A stretch of DNA of 64,000 bases from Marisediminitalea lipolytica (GTDB taxonomy: Bacteria; Pseudomonadota; Gammaproteobacteria; Enterobacterales; Alteromonadaceae), in NCBI RefSeq assembly GCF_001758465.1, contig NZ_MJIC01000002.1:62001-126000 (forward strand), written 5' to 3'. The notes under the pieces were generated by a model. It was not told where the DNA came from. It searched no databases and was given only the letters and a program-made list of their open reading frames with translations. The first letter of the stretch is position 1; each line of letters starts with the position of its first letter. Positions 1 through 8,873 of the stretch are shown here, in pieces. The translations under genes and the position numbers were made by a program.

Positions 1-1
1 T

Positions 2-727
2 TCTGGTCCGGGCGTTTCGGCCTACACTAACTGGCGTAAAATTATTCCTGAACTGGCTAAGCACTTCCGCGTTATCGCGCCGGACTTAGCGGGTTTTGGT
101 TATACCGAACGCAAAGCTGACTTCTCTTACGATATCAAGCACTGGGGTAAACACCTGCTGGCATTCCTTGATGCGCTGGGTATCGATAAAACTCACGTAG
201 TGGGTAACTCCTTCGGCGGTTCACTGGCACTGGCAACAGCAGCACGTTTCCCGGAGCGTTTTGACCGCATTTGTCTGATGGGTACGCCTTGCGACAAATT
301 CATTATGACCCCTGGTCTACGCGCTGGTTGGGATTACACACCGTCAATCGAGAATATGCGTAAAACGCTGGCGCACTTCCCTTATTCAGCAGACTCACTG
401 ACTGAAGAGCTTATTGAAGAGCGTTATCAAACCAGCCTGATCCCTGGCGCCCAGGAAGGTCTGCGTAAACTGCTGGTTGAGCCAAACCCTGAGGGTGACA
501 CTCCACTGTCTGGTATGCCAGAGCACGTAGCAGCAAAAATCGAACATCCGACGCTGGTTCTGCACGGCCGTGAAGACAAAGTAGTGCCTACTGAAATGGG
601 TATGAAGCTGGGTCGTTCAATGCCTAATGCTGACCTGCATATTTTTGCCAAGTGTGGTCACTGGGTAATGGCAGAACGTCCGCAGGACTTCCTGAAGCTA
701 GTGTTAAATCACTTCCAAGCAGCTTAA
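2..727 (+). CDS. meta-cleavage product hydrolase (2-hydroxymuconate-semialdehyde hydrolase type), 5' partial
   Basis: Alpha/beta-hydrolase that cleaves the C-C bond of the ring-fission product of an extradiol dioxygenase, giving 2-hydroxypenta-2,4-dienoate and a carboxylic acid. The reading frame is open from base 2; about 241 residues are visible and roughly 35-40 N-terminal residues lie outside the window. The first residues are the SGPGVSAYTNWR oxyanion-hole segment typical of DmpD/XylF/TodF. The nucleophile Ser is in GNSFGG (bases 206-223), the acid Asp in HGREDKVVP, and the catalytic His in CGHWVMAE. The GTG at base 200 is the Val of VVGNSFGG, so it is not a start. First visible gene of the aromatic operon, 15 bp before the ferredoxin. 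Resemblance is closest to the small-side-chain XylF/TodF class, less so to BphD, but the real substrate cannot be read from the sequence. Confidence 0.9.
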   Translation, partial: SGPGVSAYTNWRKIIPELAKHFRVIAPDLAGFGYTERKADFSYDIKHWGKHLLAFLDALGIDKTHVVGNSFGGSLALATAARFPERFDRICLMGTPCDKFIMTPGLRAGWDYTPSIENMRKTLAHFPYSADSLTEELIEERYQTSLIPGAQEGLRKLLVEPNPEGDTPLSGMPEHVAAKIEHPTLVLHGREDKVVPTEMGMKLGRSMPNADLHIFAKCGHWVMAERPQDFLKLVLNHFQAA

Positions 728-742
728 TCAGAGGTATTCACG

Positions 743-1051
743 ATGTTGTTTGTATGCAAACTGGATGATTTGGAGCCGGGCGAAGCCATTAAAGTAGACT
801 CGGTTAAGCCACCCATTGCGGTAATTCGTGGTGAAAGCGGTGAGGTATACGCGATTGACGATACCTGTTCACATGCCGAAGCCTCTTTTTGCGATGGTTT
901 CGTTGAAGGCGACACGGTTGAATGCCCACTGCACATGTCTGTGTTCTGCCTGAAAACCGGTGAACCAGAAAACCCACCTGCCACTAAAGGCGTGGGCACC
1001 CACATTGTGTCAATTCGTGACGGCGATATCTATATCGAGGTTCAGCGATGA
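743..1051 (+). CDS. Rieske ferredoxin of the ring-hydroxylating dioxygenase
   Basis: Small 102-residue Rieske [2Fe-2S] ferredoxin that carries electrons from the downstream reductase to the terminal oxygenase. The cluster ligands are visible as C42-x-H44 (TCSHAE) and C61-x2-H64 (ECPLHM), the normal spacing for BphF/TodB/BphA3-type ferredoxins. Length is normal for the family. A GAGG ribosome site lies at 731-734, and the end overlaps the reductase start by 4 bp (ATGA), which implies translational coupling. Close relatives include NirD-like Rieske proteins, but the adjacency to reductase and oxygenase genes supports the dioxygenase role. Confidence 0.92.
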   Translation: MLFVCKLDDLEPGEAIKVDSVKPPIAVIRGESGEVYAIDDTCSHAEASFCDGFVEGDTVECPLHMSVFCLKTGEPENPPATKGVGTHIVSIRDGDIYIEVQR

Positions 1052-2292
1052 GCGCGTCTATAGAGTCGGTAATTGTAGTAGGTGCCAGCGCAGCTGGCAT
1101 CAGTTGCGTGCGTCAGCTGCGTAAAGGCGGCTTTGCCGGCAGCATCACGCTAATCGACAAAGACGAAAATGGCGCCTATGAGCGCCCGCCGTTATCAAAG
1201 CAAGTGCTGATGGCACCGGCCACTACTGCCCAGGATATCCTGTTAATCGAAGCGGCCGAGCTGGACGAACTTAACGTCACTAGCCTGTACGGCAACGCGC
1301 TGGTTGAACTGAAGAGCCAAAGCCGCGAAGTGGTATTAGCGTCAGGTGAAACCCTGTCTGCCGACGCCATCGTACTGGCAACCGGTGGCGAAGCCCGCCG
1401 CCTGCCGATTGAAGGCGCGGATTTACCCGAAGTCCTGGTACTGCGTCACTATGCCGATGCCGTTAAGCTGCGAGAAATCGTTAAGCCAGGCGCAAAAGTC
1501 GCCGTTATTGGTGGTGGCTTTATTGGTGCAGAAACCGCAGCATCGCTGGCGAAACTTGATGTCCAGGTAGAATGGCTGGATGCAGCGCCGCTGCCTTTAG
1601 CGCACTTACTGCCTGAAGCTCTGTGCGAAGAGTTGGTTAAGCATCACCTGGATGCTGGTGTCAAACTCACCACCAACTGCCGTATCAGCAAGTTTACTAA
1701 CGAAGGTGACGCCGCCGTTACGATTGAATTTACCAATGGTGACACGCTGGAAGCTGACGCGATTGTTCTGGGTGTGGGCATGCTCCCACAAATGCCATTT
1801 ATTACCGACGATGCCAGCAAGGAGCTTCTGCTCAGCAGCGCAGGCGGTATTACGGTGGATGAAACCCTGGCAACCCGCATTCCCGGCATTTATGCCGCCG
1901 GTGATGTTGCCGCGGTAACCCAAACCGACAGCACCACCACCCGTCATGAGCACTGGCAATCTGCTCAGCATCAGGGTGAGGTTGTTGCCGCGACTATTCT
2001 TGGCAGCGAAGCACCAGAAGAACCCACTCACTGGTTTTGGTCTGATCAGGGTGACCTGCATATCGAAATGGCAGGCCACATGCTGCCACAAAGCGAGTAC
2101 CTGATTAAACGCGAAGAAGGCGACTGGCCGGTGTATTTCAGTGTGAAAGACAACCGCATGGTTGGCGCTGTTAGCGTTAACAACCCCAATGCAGTGCGCG
2201 TTGCGCTACGAATGATTAAAAACAATGTGAATGCCGAACCGGAAAAACTGGCTGATCCGGCGGTTTCACTGCGAGCCCAAATGCGCGGCTAA
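1048..2292 (+). CDS. ferredoxin reductase component (FAD/NAD) of the dioxygenase
   Basis: 414-residue flavoprotein that passes electrons from NADH to the Rieske ferredoxin. An N-terminal FAD Rossmann motif (VVVGASAAGISC, residues about 9-20), a second nucleotide-binding motif for NADH (VAVIGGGFIGAETA, about 150-163) and the FAD-closing GIYAAGDVAA motif (about 276-285) are all visible. The C-terminal part is the reductase dimerisation-type domain seen in BphG/TodA/HcaD. Its start overlaps the ferredoxin stop by 4 bp. With the ferredoxin and the alpha/beta pair at 8874-10742, it completes a four-component (three-protein-system) dioxygenase whose parts are split to the two ends of the operon. 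Confidence 0.92.
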   Translation: MSASIESVIVVGASAAGISCVRQLRKGGFAGSITLIDKDENGAYERPPLSKQVLMAPATTAQDILLIEAAELDELNVTSLYGNALVELKSQSREVVLASGETLSADAIVLATGGEARRLPIEGADLPEVLVLRHYADAVKLREIVKPGAKVAVIGGGFIGAETAASLAKLDVQVEWLDAAPLPLAHLLPEALCEELVKHHLDAGVKLTTNCRISKFTNEGDAAVTIEFTNGDTLEADAIVLGVGMLPQMPFITDDASKELLLSSAGGITVDETLATRIPGIYAAGDVAAVTQTDSTTTRHEHWQSAQHQGEVVAATILGSEAPEEPTHWFWSDQGDLHIEMAGHMLPQSEYLIKREEGDWPVYFSVKDNRMVGAVSVNNPNAVRVALRMIKNNVNAEPEKLADPAVSLRAQMRG

Positions 2293-2325
2293 CCGCTGCG
2301 CTAACTTAATTTCAGGAGATGGATG

Positions 2326-3219
2326 ATGTCAGAGATTAAAGCGCTAGGCTACCTCGGCTTCTCAGTTTCAGACACCGAAAAATGGCGCGACTATGCCGAA
2401 AACGTGCTTGGTGTTGCGGTAAGCGAAGCCGACAATGGCGATTTGGTTCTGCGTATCGACAGCTACGCCTGGCGAATCAAACTGGCTAAAGCTGATCACG
2501 ACCAACTCGATTACGTAGGTTGGGAAGTCAGCGACAAGGTTGCCCTTGAGCAATTAAAGGCACGTTTAAGCGAAGCTGGCACTGCCTGGGAAGACGGCGG
2601 TAAAGCCTTAGCCGACGAGCGTCTGGTTAAAGAGCTTATCGTTTTCAACGACCCTGACGGTACCCGTTGCGAAGCCTTTTTTGGCCCGCTGCAAAAAACC
2701 AATAAAGCTTTTGTAAGCCCTCAGGGCTTCCGCTTTATTACCGGTGAACAAGGCCTTGGTCACATTGTCCTGGTTACTCAGGATCATGCTGCGCAGGAAG
2801 CATTCTATAACGAACTGCTGGGCTTTAAGGTCTCTGACTACATCAACACCGAAGTGGTCCCTGGCAAACCACTAAGCATCACCTTTTTACGTTGTAATGG
2901 CCGCCACCACTCTCTGGCACTGGCACCTGTGCCAATTCCGGCCAAGGTTGCGCACATTATGCTGCAGGTCGACAACATCGATGATGTTGGCCGCGCCATG
3001 GATAAAGCCGAAAAGACTGGCTGTCACTTCTCGTTTACCCTGGGTCGTCACTCCAACGACGAAATGCTGTCTTTCTACACCATGAGCCCGTCTGGCTTTG
3101 ACGTAGAGTTCGGCTGGGGAGCAATCGAAGTGGATGACGATACCTGGCATGTAAAAACCCACGACGTTAACTCAGCCTGGGGCCACAAATTCCAGTTTCC
3201 GCCCCGTAAAAAGAAATAA
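2326..3219 (+). CDS. extradiol (type I) ring-cleavage dioxygenase
   Basis: Two-domain vicinal-oxygen-chelate dioxygenase of the BphC/TodE group that opens a catechol ring next to the two hydroxyls. With the ATG at 2326 (7 bp after AGGAG at 2314-2318) the protein has 297 residues, and the Fe(II) ligands fall at H146 (GLGHIVL), H210 (AHIMLQV) and E261 (DVEFGWG), almost the numbering known for BphC. Active-site H194/H195 (RHHSLAL) and the GRHSNDEM segment are also present. The in-frame ATG at 2323 is an alternative start but sits only 4 bp from the SD. The product feeds the hydrolase at the window start. The catechol substrate itself cannot be deduced. Confidence 0.93.
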   Translation: MSEIKALGYLGFSVSDTEKWRDYAENVLGVAVSEADNGDLVLRIDSYAWRIKLAKADHDQLDYVGWEVSDKVALEQLKARLSEAGTAWEDGGKALADERLVKELIVFNDPDGTRCEAFFGPLQKTNKAFVSPQGFRFITGEQGLGHIVLVTQDHAAQEAFYNELLGFKVSDYINTEVVPGKPLSITFLRCNGRHHSLALAPVPIPAKVAHIMLQVDNIDDVGRAMDKAEKTGCHFSFTLGRHSNDEMLSFYTMSPSGFDVEFGWGAIEVDDDTWHVKTHDVNSAWGHKFQFPPRKKK

Positions 3220-3236
3220 TTTCAGGTCTGTACCCT

Positions 3237-4019
3237 ATGAATAAAACAACTATAAAAGAGATGGCGTCGCAAGTCTTTGACGCATATCAAGGCAGCGCAA
3301 TTTCACCTATCCGCACATTAGTGGATAACCCACAGGTTGAAGACGCCTATGCGGTTCAGCACGAAAATCATGTGCGCTGGACCGAAGCAGGCCGTCGCAC
3401 CATCGGTCGCAAAATTGGCCTGACGTCGGTAGCAATCCAAACCCAGCTCGGCGTTGACCAGCCTGACTACGGCATGGTGTATGCCGATACCTGTTACTGC
3501 TCTGGCGAAGAAATTTCTGCCAGCCAGTTTTTGCAGCCGCGTATCGAAGCGGAAGTCGCCTTTGTATTGAAACAAGACCTGACTGCACCGGATATCACCA
3601 TTATCGACGTGATTAACGCCGTTGATTACGCCGTGGCAGCAATGGAGATTGTGGACAGCCGTATCGCCAACTGGGATATCTCGCTGTTCGACACGATCGC
3701 GGATAACGCTTCTTACGGCGGTATCGTAATGGGTACTACACCGGTTCCACTGTCACAGCTGGATCTGGAAGGGTGCGCTATGCAGATGACCAACGGTGAT
3801 GAAGTCGTTTCTACCGGTGTTGGTCGCGCCTGTTTAGGTAACCCACTGCACGCCACCCTATGGCTGGCAAAAACCATGATTAAAAACAATCAACCGCTGA
3901 AAGCGGGCGATGTTGTGCTGTCTGGCGCGTTAGGCCCGATGGTACCTGTGAAGGCAGGCGATACCTTTACTGCCACTATCGACGGTCTGAACGGCGTGTC
4001 TGTTCGGTTTACTGAATAG
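3237..4019 (+). CDS. 2-hydroxypenta-2,4-dienoate hydratase (2-keto-4-pentenoate hydratase)
   Basis: 260-residue member of the fumarylacetoacetate-hydrolase-related MhpD/DmpE family. It hydrates 2-hydroxypenta-2,4-dienoate, the common hydrolase product, to 4-hydroxy-2-oxovalerate. Family landmarks visible are GRKIGLTS near residue 57, the [10 protein letters not shown] metal-binding segment near 102-111, and AMEIVDSRI near 135-143. The protein is full length. A CAGG ribosome site lies at 3223-3226, 10 bp before the ATG. It sits between the ring-cleavage enzyme and the aldehyde dehydrogenase, the standard lower-pathway order. Confidence 0.93.
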   Translation: MNKTTIKEMASQVFDAYQGSAISPIRTLVDNPQVEDAYAVQHENHVRWTEAGRRTIGRKIGLTSVAIQTQLGVDQPDYGMVYADTCYCSGEEISASQFLQPRIEAEVAFVLKQDLTAPDITIIDVINAVDYAVAAMEIVDSRIANWDISLFDTIADNASYGGIVMGTTPVPLSQLDLEGCAMQMTNGDEVVSTGVGRACLGNPLHATLWLAKTMIKNNQPLKAGDVVLSGALGPMVPVKAGDTFTATIDGLNGVSVRFTE

Positions 4020-4029
4020 GAGATTTGTG

Positions 4030-4959
4030 ATGTCTGATAAAGTAAAAGTAGCCATTATTGGCTCAGGTAACATCGGTACGGATCTGATGATTAAGATCAT
4101 CCGCACCTCTGCTCAGCTTGAAATGAGCGTACTGGTAGGTGTTGATCCCGCTTCTGACGGTCTGGCCCGCGCCAACCGTATGGGCGTTGCAACCACTCAC
4201 GAAGGTATCAATGGCCTGATGGCAATGCCTGAGTGGGACGATATCCAAATCGTGTTTGATGCCACTTCAGCAGGTGCCCACGCAACCCACGCTAAGCTGT
4301 GTAACGAAGCGGGTAAAACCATTGTGGATTTAACCCCGGCGGCCATCGGCCCGTTCACCGTACCAGTGGTAAACGGTGAAGACAACATCGGCCAGCCTAA
4401 CGTTAACATGGTGACCTGCGGTGGCCAGGCAACCATTCCTATGGTTTACGCGGTTTCACGTACTACCGAAGTACTTTACGCTGAAATCGTTGCATCTATT
4501 TCGTCTAAGTCTGCCGGCCCTGGTACGCGTGCCAACATCGATGAATTTACCGAAACCACGTCACACGCTATTGAGCAGGTGGGCGGTGCAAACCGTGGTA
4601 AAGCTATCATCATTCTGAACCCTGCCGAGCCGCCAATGATGATGCGCGACACCGTATTTACCTTCTCGCCGGATGGTGACGAAGCGGAAATCGAAGCGAG
4701 CATCGCAGAGATGGTAAAAGCGGTACAAAGTTATGTACCCGGCTACCGCCTGAAACAAAAAGTACAGTTCGACCGCTTTACCGATGAAGCCCCACTGGAT
4801 TTACCCGGTGTTGGCAAAATCAGCGGCCTGAAAACCTCAGTATTCCTTGAGGTAGAAGGGGCAGCGCACTACCTGCCGTCGTATGCCGGCAACCTGGACA
4901 TCATGACGTCCGCAGCGCTGAAAACGGCGGAAAAAATCGCCATCGCAAAGCAGAACTAA
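4030..4959 (+). CDS. acetaldehyde dehydrogenase (acylating), meta pathway
   Basis: 309-residue NAD+ and CoA-dependent aldehyde dehydrogenase of the DmpF/BphJ/MhpF family that turns the acetaldehyde made by the partner aldolase into acetyl-CoA. The N-terminal Rossmann loop is [10 protein letters not shown]; the catalytic cysteine is in [12 protein letters not shown] near residue 129. The ATG at 4030 is preferred because AGGAG at 4018-4022 is 7 bp away; the GTG at 4027 directly before it is too close. In this family the dehydrogenase and the aldolase encoded 15 bp downstream form a channelling complex. Confidence 0.94.
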   Translation: MSDKVKVAIIGSGNIGTDLMIKIIRTSAQLEMSVLVGVDPASDGLARANRMGVATTHEGINGLMAMPEWDDIQIVFDATSAGAHATHAKLCNEAGKTIVDLTPAAIGPFTVPVVNGEDNIGQPNVNMVTCGGQATIPMVYAVSRTTEVLYAEIVASISSKSAGPGTRANIDEFTETTSHAIEQVGGANRGKAIIILNPAEPPMMMRDTVFTFSPDGDEAEIEASIAEMVKAVQSYVPGYRLKQKVQFDRFTDEAPLDLPGVGKISGLKTSVFLEVEGAAHYLPSYAGNLDIMTSAALKTAEKIAIAKQN

Positions 4960-4974
4960 GGCGGAGACAGACCA

Positions 4975-5991
4975 ATGACTAAAAAACTATATATTCAGGA
5001 TGTAACGCTGCGTGACGGTATGCATGCCATTCGTCACCAATATGGTATCGACCATGTTCGTAATATTGCTAAAGCGCTGGAAGACGCCGGTGTAGACGCG
5101 ATTGAAGTAGCTCACGGCGATGGTCTGAGCGGCAGTAGCTTTAACTATGGTTTTGGTGCTCACACCGACTGGGAATGGCTAGAAGCCGTTGCCGATGTAC
5201 TGGATAAAGCCGTACTGACCACCCTGTTGTTACCCGGTATCGGTACGGTAGAAGATCTCAAACGCGCCTACGATTTAGGCGTGCGCTCAGTACGCGTGGC
5301 AACTCACTGTACTGAAGCCGATGTATCCAAACAACATATCCAGACCGCTCGCGAAATGGGTATGGATACCATTGGATTTTTGATGATGTCACACATGACA
5401 TCACCAGAGAAACTGGCTGAACAAGCCAAACTGATGGAGTCCTACGGGGCCACTACTGTTTATGTGGTAGACAGTGGCGGTGCCATGAACATGGACGACA
5501 TCGAAGCGCGCTGTCTGGCCATGCGTGATGTGCTCGAAGAAAGCACTGCGCTGGGTATTCACGCGCACCATAACTTAAGCCTTGGCGTTGCCAACAGCAT
5601 AATGGCAGTAAAAAGCGGCGTAACACGCGTTGATGCATCACTCACCGGTATGGGAGCCGGTGCCGGTAATGCACCATTAGAAGTGTTTATTGCGGCAGTC
5701 GATCGCATGGGCTGGGATCACGGATGTGATTTGTACAAGCTCATGGATGCGGCAGAAAACCTGGTTCGTCCGTTACAGGACCGCCCTGTTCGCGTTGACA
5801 GAGAAACCTTAACACTGGGTTATGCCGGTGTTTACTCCAGCTTCTTACGTCACGCAGAGCAAGCCGCGAAACGTTACAACCTGGATGTTCGGGAAATTCT
5901 GGTAGAAGTGGGTCACCGTAAGCTCATCGGCGGTCAGGAGGACATGATCGTCGATGTGGCACTGGATATTCTGGACAAAAAGGGGCAGTAA
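4975..5991 (+). CDS. 4-hydroxy-2-oxovalerate aldolase
   Basis: 338-residue HMG-CoA-lyase-like TIM-barrel aldolase (DmpG/BphI/MhpE family) that splits 4-hydroxy-2-oxovalerate into pyruvate and acetaldehyde. The N-terminal [16 protein letters not shown] segment holds the catalytic Arg, metal-ligand Asp and the His. The HAHHN segment near residue 198 supplies the other divalent-metal ligands, and [10 protein letters not shown] near 228-237 is the conserved loop. Full length. GGCGGAG before the ATG is the ribosome site. Its physical partner is the preceding acylating aldehyde dehydrogenase. Confidence 0.95.
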   Translation: MTKKLYIQDVTLRDGMHAIRHQYGIDHVRNIAKALEDAGVDAIEVAHGDGLSGSSFNYGFGAHTDWEWLEAVADVLDKAVLTTLLLPGIGTVEDLKRAYDLGVRSVRVATHCTEADVSKQHIQTAREMGMDTIGFLMMSHMTSPEKLAEQAKLMESYGATTVYVVDSGGAMNMDDIEARCLAMRDVLEESTALGIHAHHNLSLGVANSIMAVKSGVTRVDASLTGMGAGAGNAPLEVFIAAVDRMGWDHGCDLYKLMDAAENLVRPLQDRPVRVDRETLTLGYAGVYSSFLRHAEQAAKRYNLDVREILVEVGHRKLIGGQEDMIVDVALDILDKKGQ

Positions 5992-5993
5992 CC

Positions 5994-6965
5994 ATGGCTA
6001 ATCGCGAACTCGTTACTTCGCTGTATGAAAAAATGCGTTTGCCCACCATTATCGCGCCGATGTTTTTAATCTCCGGCCCTGATTTGGTTATCGCTGCGGC
6101 AAAAGCCGGCATTATCGGCTGCTTTCCAGCCCCTAATGCCCGCACCATTGATGACCTCAAAGGCTGGCTGGCCAAGATCGATGACGAACTGACCGGCACC
6201 GATAAAGAAGGCATGTGGGGCATGAATATGATCGTGCATAAAAGCTACGATCGTTTCGACGCCGAAATGGAACTGGTAGAACAGTACAAGCCAAAGTTTG
6301 TAGTTACTGCACTAGGCAGCCCCAAGCGCGTGCTTGAACGGGTTCATGCTTTTGGCGGTAAGGTTTTTGCCGACGTTATTTCTTTAGAACATGCACGCAA
6401 AGCAGCGGAAGCTGGCGTAGATGGTCTGATTCTGGTGTGCTCTGGCGCCGGTGGTCACACCGGTAACTACTCACCACTTTCCTTTGTAGAAGAAGTACGC
6501 CGTTTTTACGATGGTCCGCTGATTGTTGGTGGTTCCGTGCAAAACGCTCGCTCTATTGCTGCGCTGCTCGCACTGGGCGCTGACTTCGCCTACATGGGCA
6601 CGCGCTTTATCAGCTGTAAAGAGAGTCTGGTAAACGACGACTATCGCGAGATGCTGGTTCGCGCCAGCATGGAAGATGTAGTGACTTCCGATGCGGTATC
6701 CGGTGTTCGTGCCAACTGGCTGAAAGAAAGCTTGCAAAAAGCTGGCTTTGACCTAACAGCCAAAAAAGGCGGCACCACTGAAATTGACTTCTCCAACATT
6801 CAGGGTGAAGGCAAAGCCTGGAAAGACGTGTGGGGCGCAGGCCATGGTGTAGGCGCTACTCAGCAGATCGAAACCGTTCAGCAGGTGGTTGATGCCCTGG
6901 CTGACGAGTTAGAAACCGTTAAAACCGTATTGGCCGACAAACTGTCAGCCTGGCCAAATCAATAA
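5994..6965 (+). CDS. nitronate monooxygenase-family FMN oxidoreductase
   Basis: 323-residue TIM-barrel flavoprotein of the 2-nitropropane dioxygenase / nitronate monooxygenase superfamily. Visible landmarks are IIAPMFLISGPDLV at the N-terminus, the GADG-like VDGLILVCSGAGGHTG segment near residues 141-156, and the FMN-phosphate region IVGGSVQNARSIAALLALGADFAYMGTRF near 177-205. The ATG is only 2 bp after the aldolase stop, so it is firmly part of the operon. Such enzymes are not part of the classic toluene, biphenyl or phenol meta pathways. Possible roles are side-chain redox chemistry (an enoyl-reductase-like step) or detoxification; neither is shown by the sequence. Family assignment is sure, reaction is not. 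Confidence 0.8.
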   Translation: MANRELVTSLYEKMRLPTIIAPMFLISGPDLVIAAAKAGIIGCFPAPNARTIDDLKGWLAKIDDELTGTDKEGMWGMNMIVHKSYDRFDAEMELVEQYKPKFVVTALGSPKRVLERVHAFGGKVFADVISLEHARKAAEAGVDGLILVCSGAGGHTGNYSPLSFVEEVRRFYDGPLIVGGSVQNARSIAALLALGADFAYMGTRFISCKESLVNDDYREMLVRASMEDVVTSDAVSGVRANWLKESLQKAGFDLTAKKGGTTEIDFSNIQGEGKAWKDVWGAGHGVGATQQIETVQQVVDALADELETVKTVLADKLSAWPNQ

Positions 6966-6979
6966 GGGAAGAACGCATC

Positions 6980-8830
6980 ATGCTTAATCATTTAGTAAAC
7001 GAAAGCCCGGAACTAAAAATGGGCAGTCATGAAGTGATCAAAGAAGAACTCGCCGGTGGTGGGATGATCCTGCGCAACGCGGAAAGCCTGGATTTGGATG
7101 ACCACACCATGCTGGACTGTGTGGAGTTCTGGTCACAAAAAACGCCAAACACGGTTTTCCTGCGTGAGCGGACTTCTGACGGCTGGTCAGAAATTTCGTA
7201 TAAAGAATTCAGCCTGCGTATCAAAACGGTGGCCGGTCATTTAGGTACGCTGGATTTGTCTCAGGACAAGCCACTGGTTATCGTCGCTCCTAACTCTATC
7301 AATCACGCTATTGTCGCCTTTGCAGCAATGACTATTGGCGTACCGGTTACCCCGGTATCCGTGGCCTATGCGCAAATTGGTGAAACCTTCGAGCGCTTAC
7401 AAAGCATTATTACCACTATCGAGCCGGGGGCGATTTACTTTAGTGACACGATCTTCTTTAAACGTGCCATTGACGTGATTCAGTCAAAATTTGATATCCC
7501 GTGTATTTCATCTCACTCCAATAATGAGAAGGTTCCGGCCATCCGCAACATGGATAGCATCAGCGAAGAAGAAGTAGCTGCGCTGCGCGCCACAGTAACT
7601 CAGGATACCGTGTGTAAAGTGATGATGACTTCAGGTTCTACTGGTGTGCCTAAAGGCGTTATCAATACCCATCGTATGATGTACAGCAATCAGTTAGCCG
7701 TATATAAAATGTGGCCTATGCTGCAGGATTTAACACCGAATTTGGTTGACTGGTTGCCCTGGAGCCACACTTTTGGTGGCAACGCGGTATTCAATATGGC
7801 GCTGTTTAGCGGCGGTACTATGACCATTGATGATGGTAAGCCGGTACCGGGTCAGATTGGTCGTACTGTGGAGAACATCTGCCTGATCCAGCCGAATATT
7901 CATTACAACGTCCCTGTTGGGATTGAAGCACTGGTTGCTCAGTTTGAAGACAGCCCGGTGATTGCTAAGAAATTCTTCTCTGAAGTAAAGATTATCTTTG
8001 TCGCTGCGGCAGCCCTCCCGGATAAAACCCGCAACCGCTTAAAAGAGCTGGCGATTGAAGCCGTGGGCAAAGCACCTAAGCTGTTCGCCGGCTGGGGTTC
8101 TACTGAAACCGCACCGTTTTCTACCTGCCTGAACTTTGATTCAGACCAGTCAGTAAACATTGGTGTGCCGATTCCGGGTACCGAAATCAAGCTGACGCCG
8201 GTACAGGACAGACTGGCACTGGCGGTACGTGGTCCTAACGTAATGCCGGGTTACTGGCGTAACGAAGAAGCCACTAAGAAAGCCATCGATGAAGACGGTT
8301 TCTATTCAATGGGCGATGCCGGTCGTTTGATTAACCCGGAAAACCCATCAGACGGATTGGTGTTTGAAGGCCGTATTTCAGAAAACTTTAAACTGAATAC
8401 CGGTACCTGGGTAAACGTAAACCAGGTACGTATCGCGGTATCTGCTGCGCTTAAAGGCTTGTGTCTGGATGCCGTAATTACCGGCCACAACAAACCGGAT
8501 ATCGGTGTACTGCTGGTCCCGAATATGGGCAAGTTAACCGAACGTTTCAAATTAAGTGATGCCGAACAGACATCTGCGCATTTACAGACCATCGAAGAGT
8601 ACATCAGTGATGTGACCAAACGTCTGACCGAATATAACGAGACGCATTACAGTGCCAGCACTCGTATTAGACGCTTCGCTCTGCTGCCGGAGCCACCTTC
8701 AGTAGAAAAAAACGAAATGACTGATAAGGGTTACTTAAATCAACGTGCCCTGCTGGACAATTGGTCTGAGCTTATTGAAGCGATGCATGACCATAAGGCC
8801 AATTCGTCACTTACTTTTCACGCGTTTTGA
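6980..8830 (+). CDS. feruloyl-CoA-synthase-like acyl/aryl-CoA ligase
   Basis: 616-residue ANL-superfamily adenylate-forming enzyme. The P-loop-like motif MTSGSTGVPKG (near residues 215-225), the GWGSTETAP adenine-binding motif (near 373-381), the YSMGDAGR motif with the ribose-binding Asp (near 438-445) and a C-terminal catalytic-Lys region (EKNEMTDKG near 575-583) are all visible. Overall shape and the segment VDWLPWSHTFGGN match feruloyl-CoA synthases more than fatty acyl-CoA ligases. It lies 14 bp after the flavoprotein, inside the operon. It could activate the growth substrate, but because the hydrolase releases a carboxylic acid it may instead activate that side-chain acid. The choice between these is inference. 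Confidence 0.82.
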   Translation: MLNHLVNESPELKMGSHEVIKEELAGGGMILRNAESLDLDDHTMLDCVEFWSQKTPNTVFLRERTSDGWSEISYKEFSLRIKTVAGHLGTLDLSQDKPLVIVAPNSINHAIVAFAAMTIGVPVTPVSVAYAQIGETFERLQSIITTIEPGAIYFSDTIFFKRAIDVIQSKFDIPCISSHSNNEKVPAIRNMDSISEEEVAALRATVTQDTVCKVMMTSGSTGVPKGVINTHRMMYSNQLAVYKMWPMLQDLTPNLVDWLPWSHTFGGNAVFNMALFSGGTMTIDDGKPVPGQIGRTVENICLIQPNIHYNVPVGIEALVAQFEDSPVIAKKFFSEVKIIFVAAAALPDKTRNRLKELAIEAVGKAPKLFAGWGSTETAPFSTCLNFDSDQSVNIGVPIPGTEIKLTPVQDRLALAVRGPNVMPGYWRNEEATKKAIDEDGFYSMGDAGRLINPENPSDGLVFEGRISENFKLNTGTWVNVNQVRIAVSAALKGLCLDAVITGHNKPDIGVLLVPNMGKLTERFKLSDAEQTSAHLQTIEEYISDVTKRLTEYNETHYSASTRIRRFALLPEPPSVEKNEMTDKGYLNQRALLDNWSELIEAMHDHKANSSLTFHAF

Positions 8831-8873
8831 GTCAGTTTGTTGACCATTACGCGTATTGATAGAGGAAATTAAA

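Noticed and set aside
200-727. Start of the first hydrolase at GTG 200
   Set aside because: The frame is open upstream to base 2 and encodes the conserved oxyanion-hole segment SGPGVSAY, so base 200 is internal.
1606-2091. 161-residue minus-strand ORF
   Set aside because: It lies wholly opposite the ferredoxin reductase gene and shows no family resemblance; it is a codon-bias shadow.
8856-8873. TTG 8856 as start of the oxygenase alpha subunit
   Set aside because: It overlaps the AGAGGA ribosome site used by the ATG at 8874 and adds residues not seen in the family.
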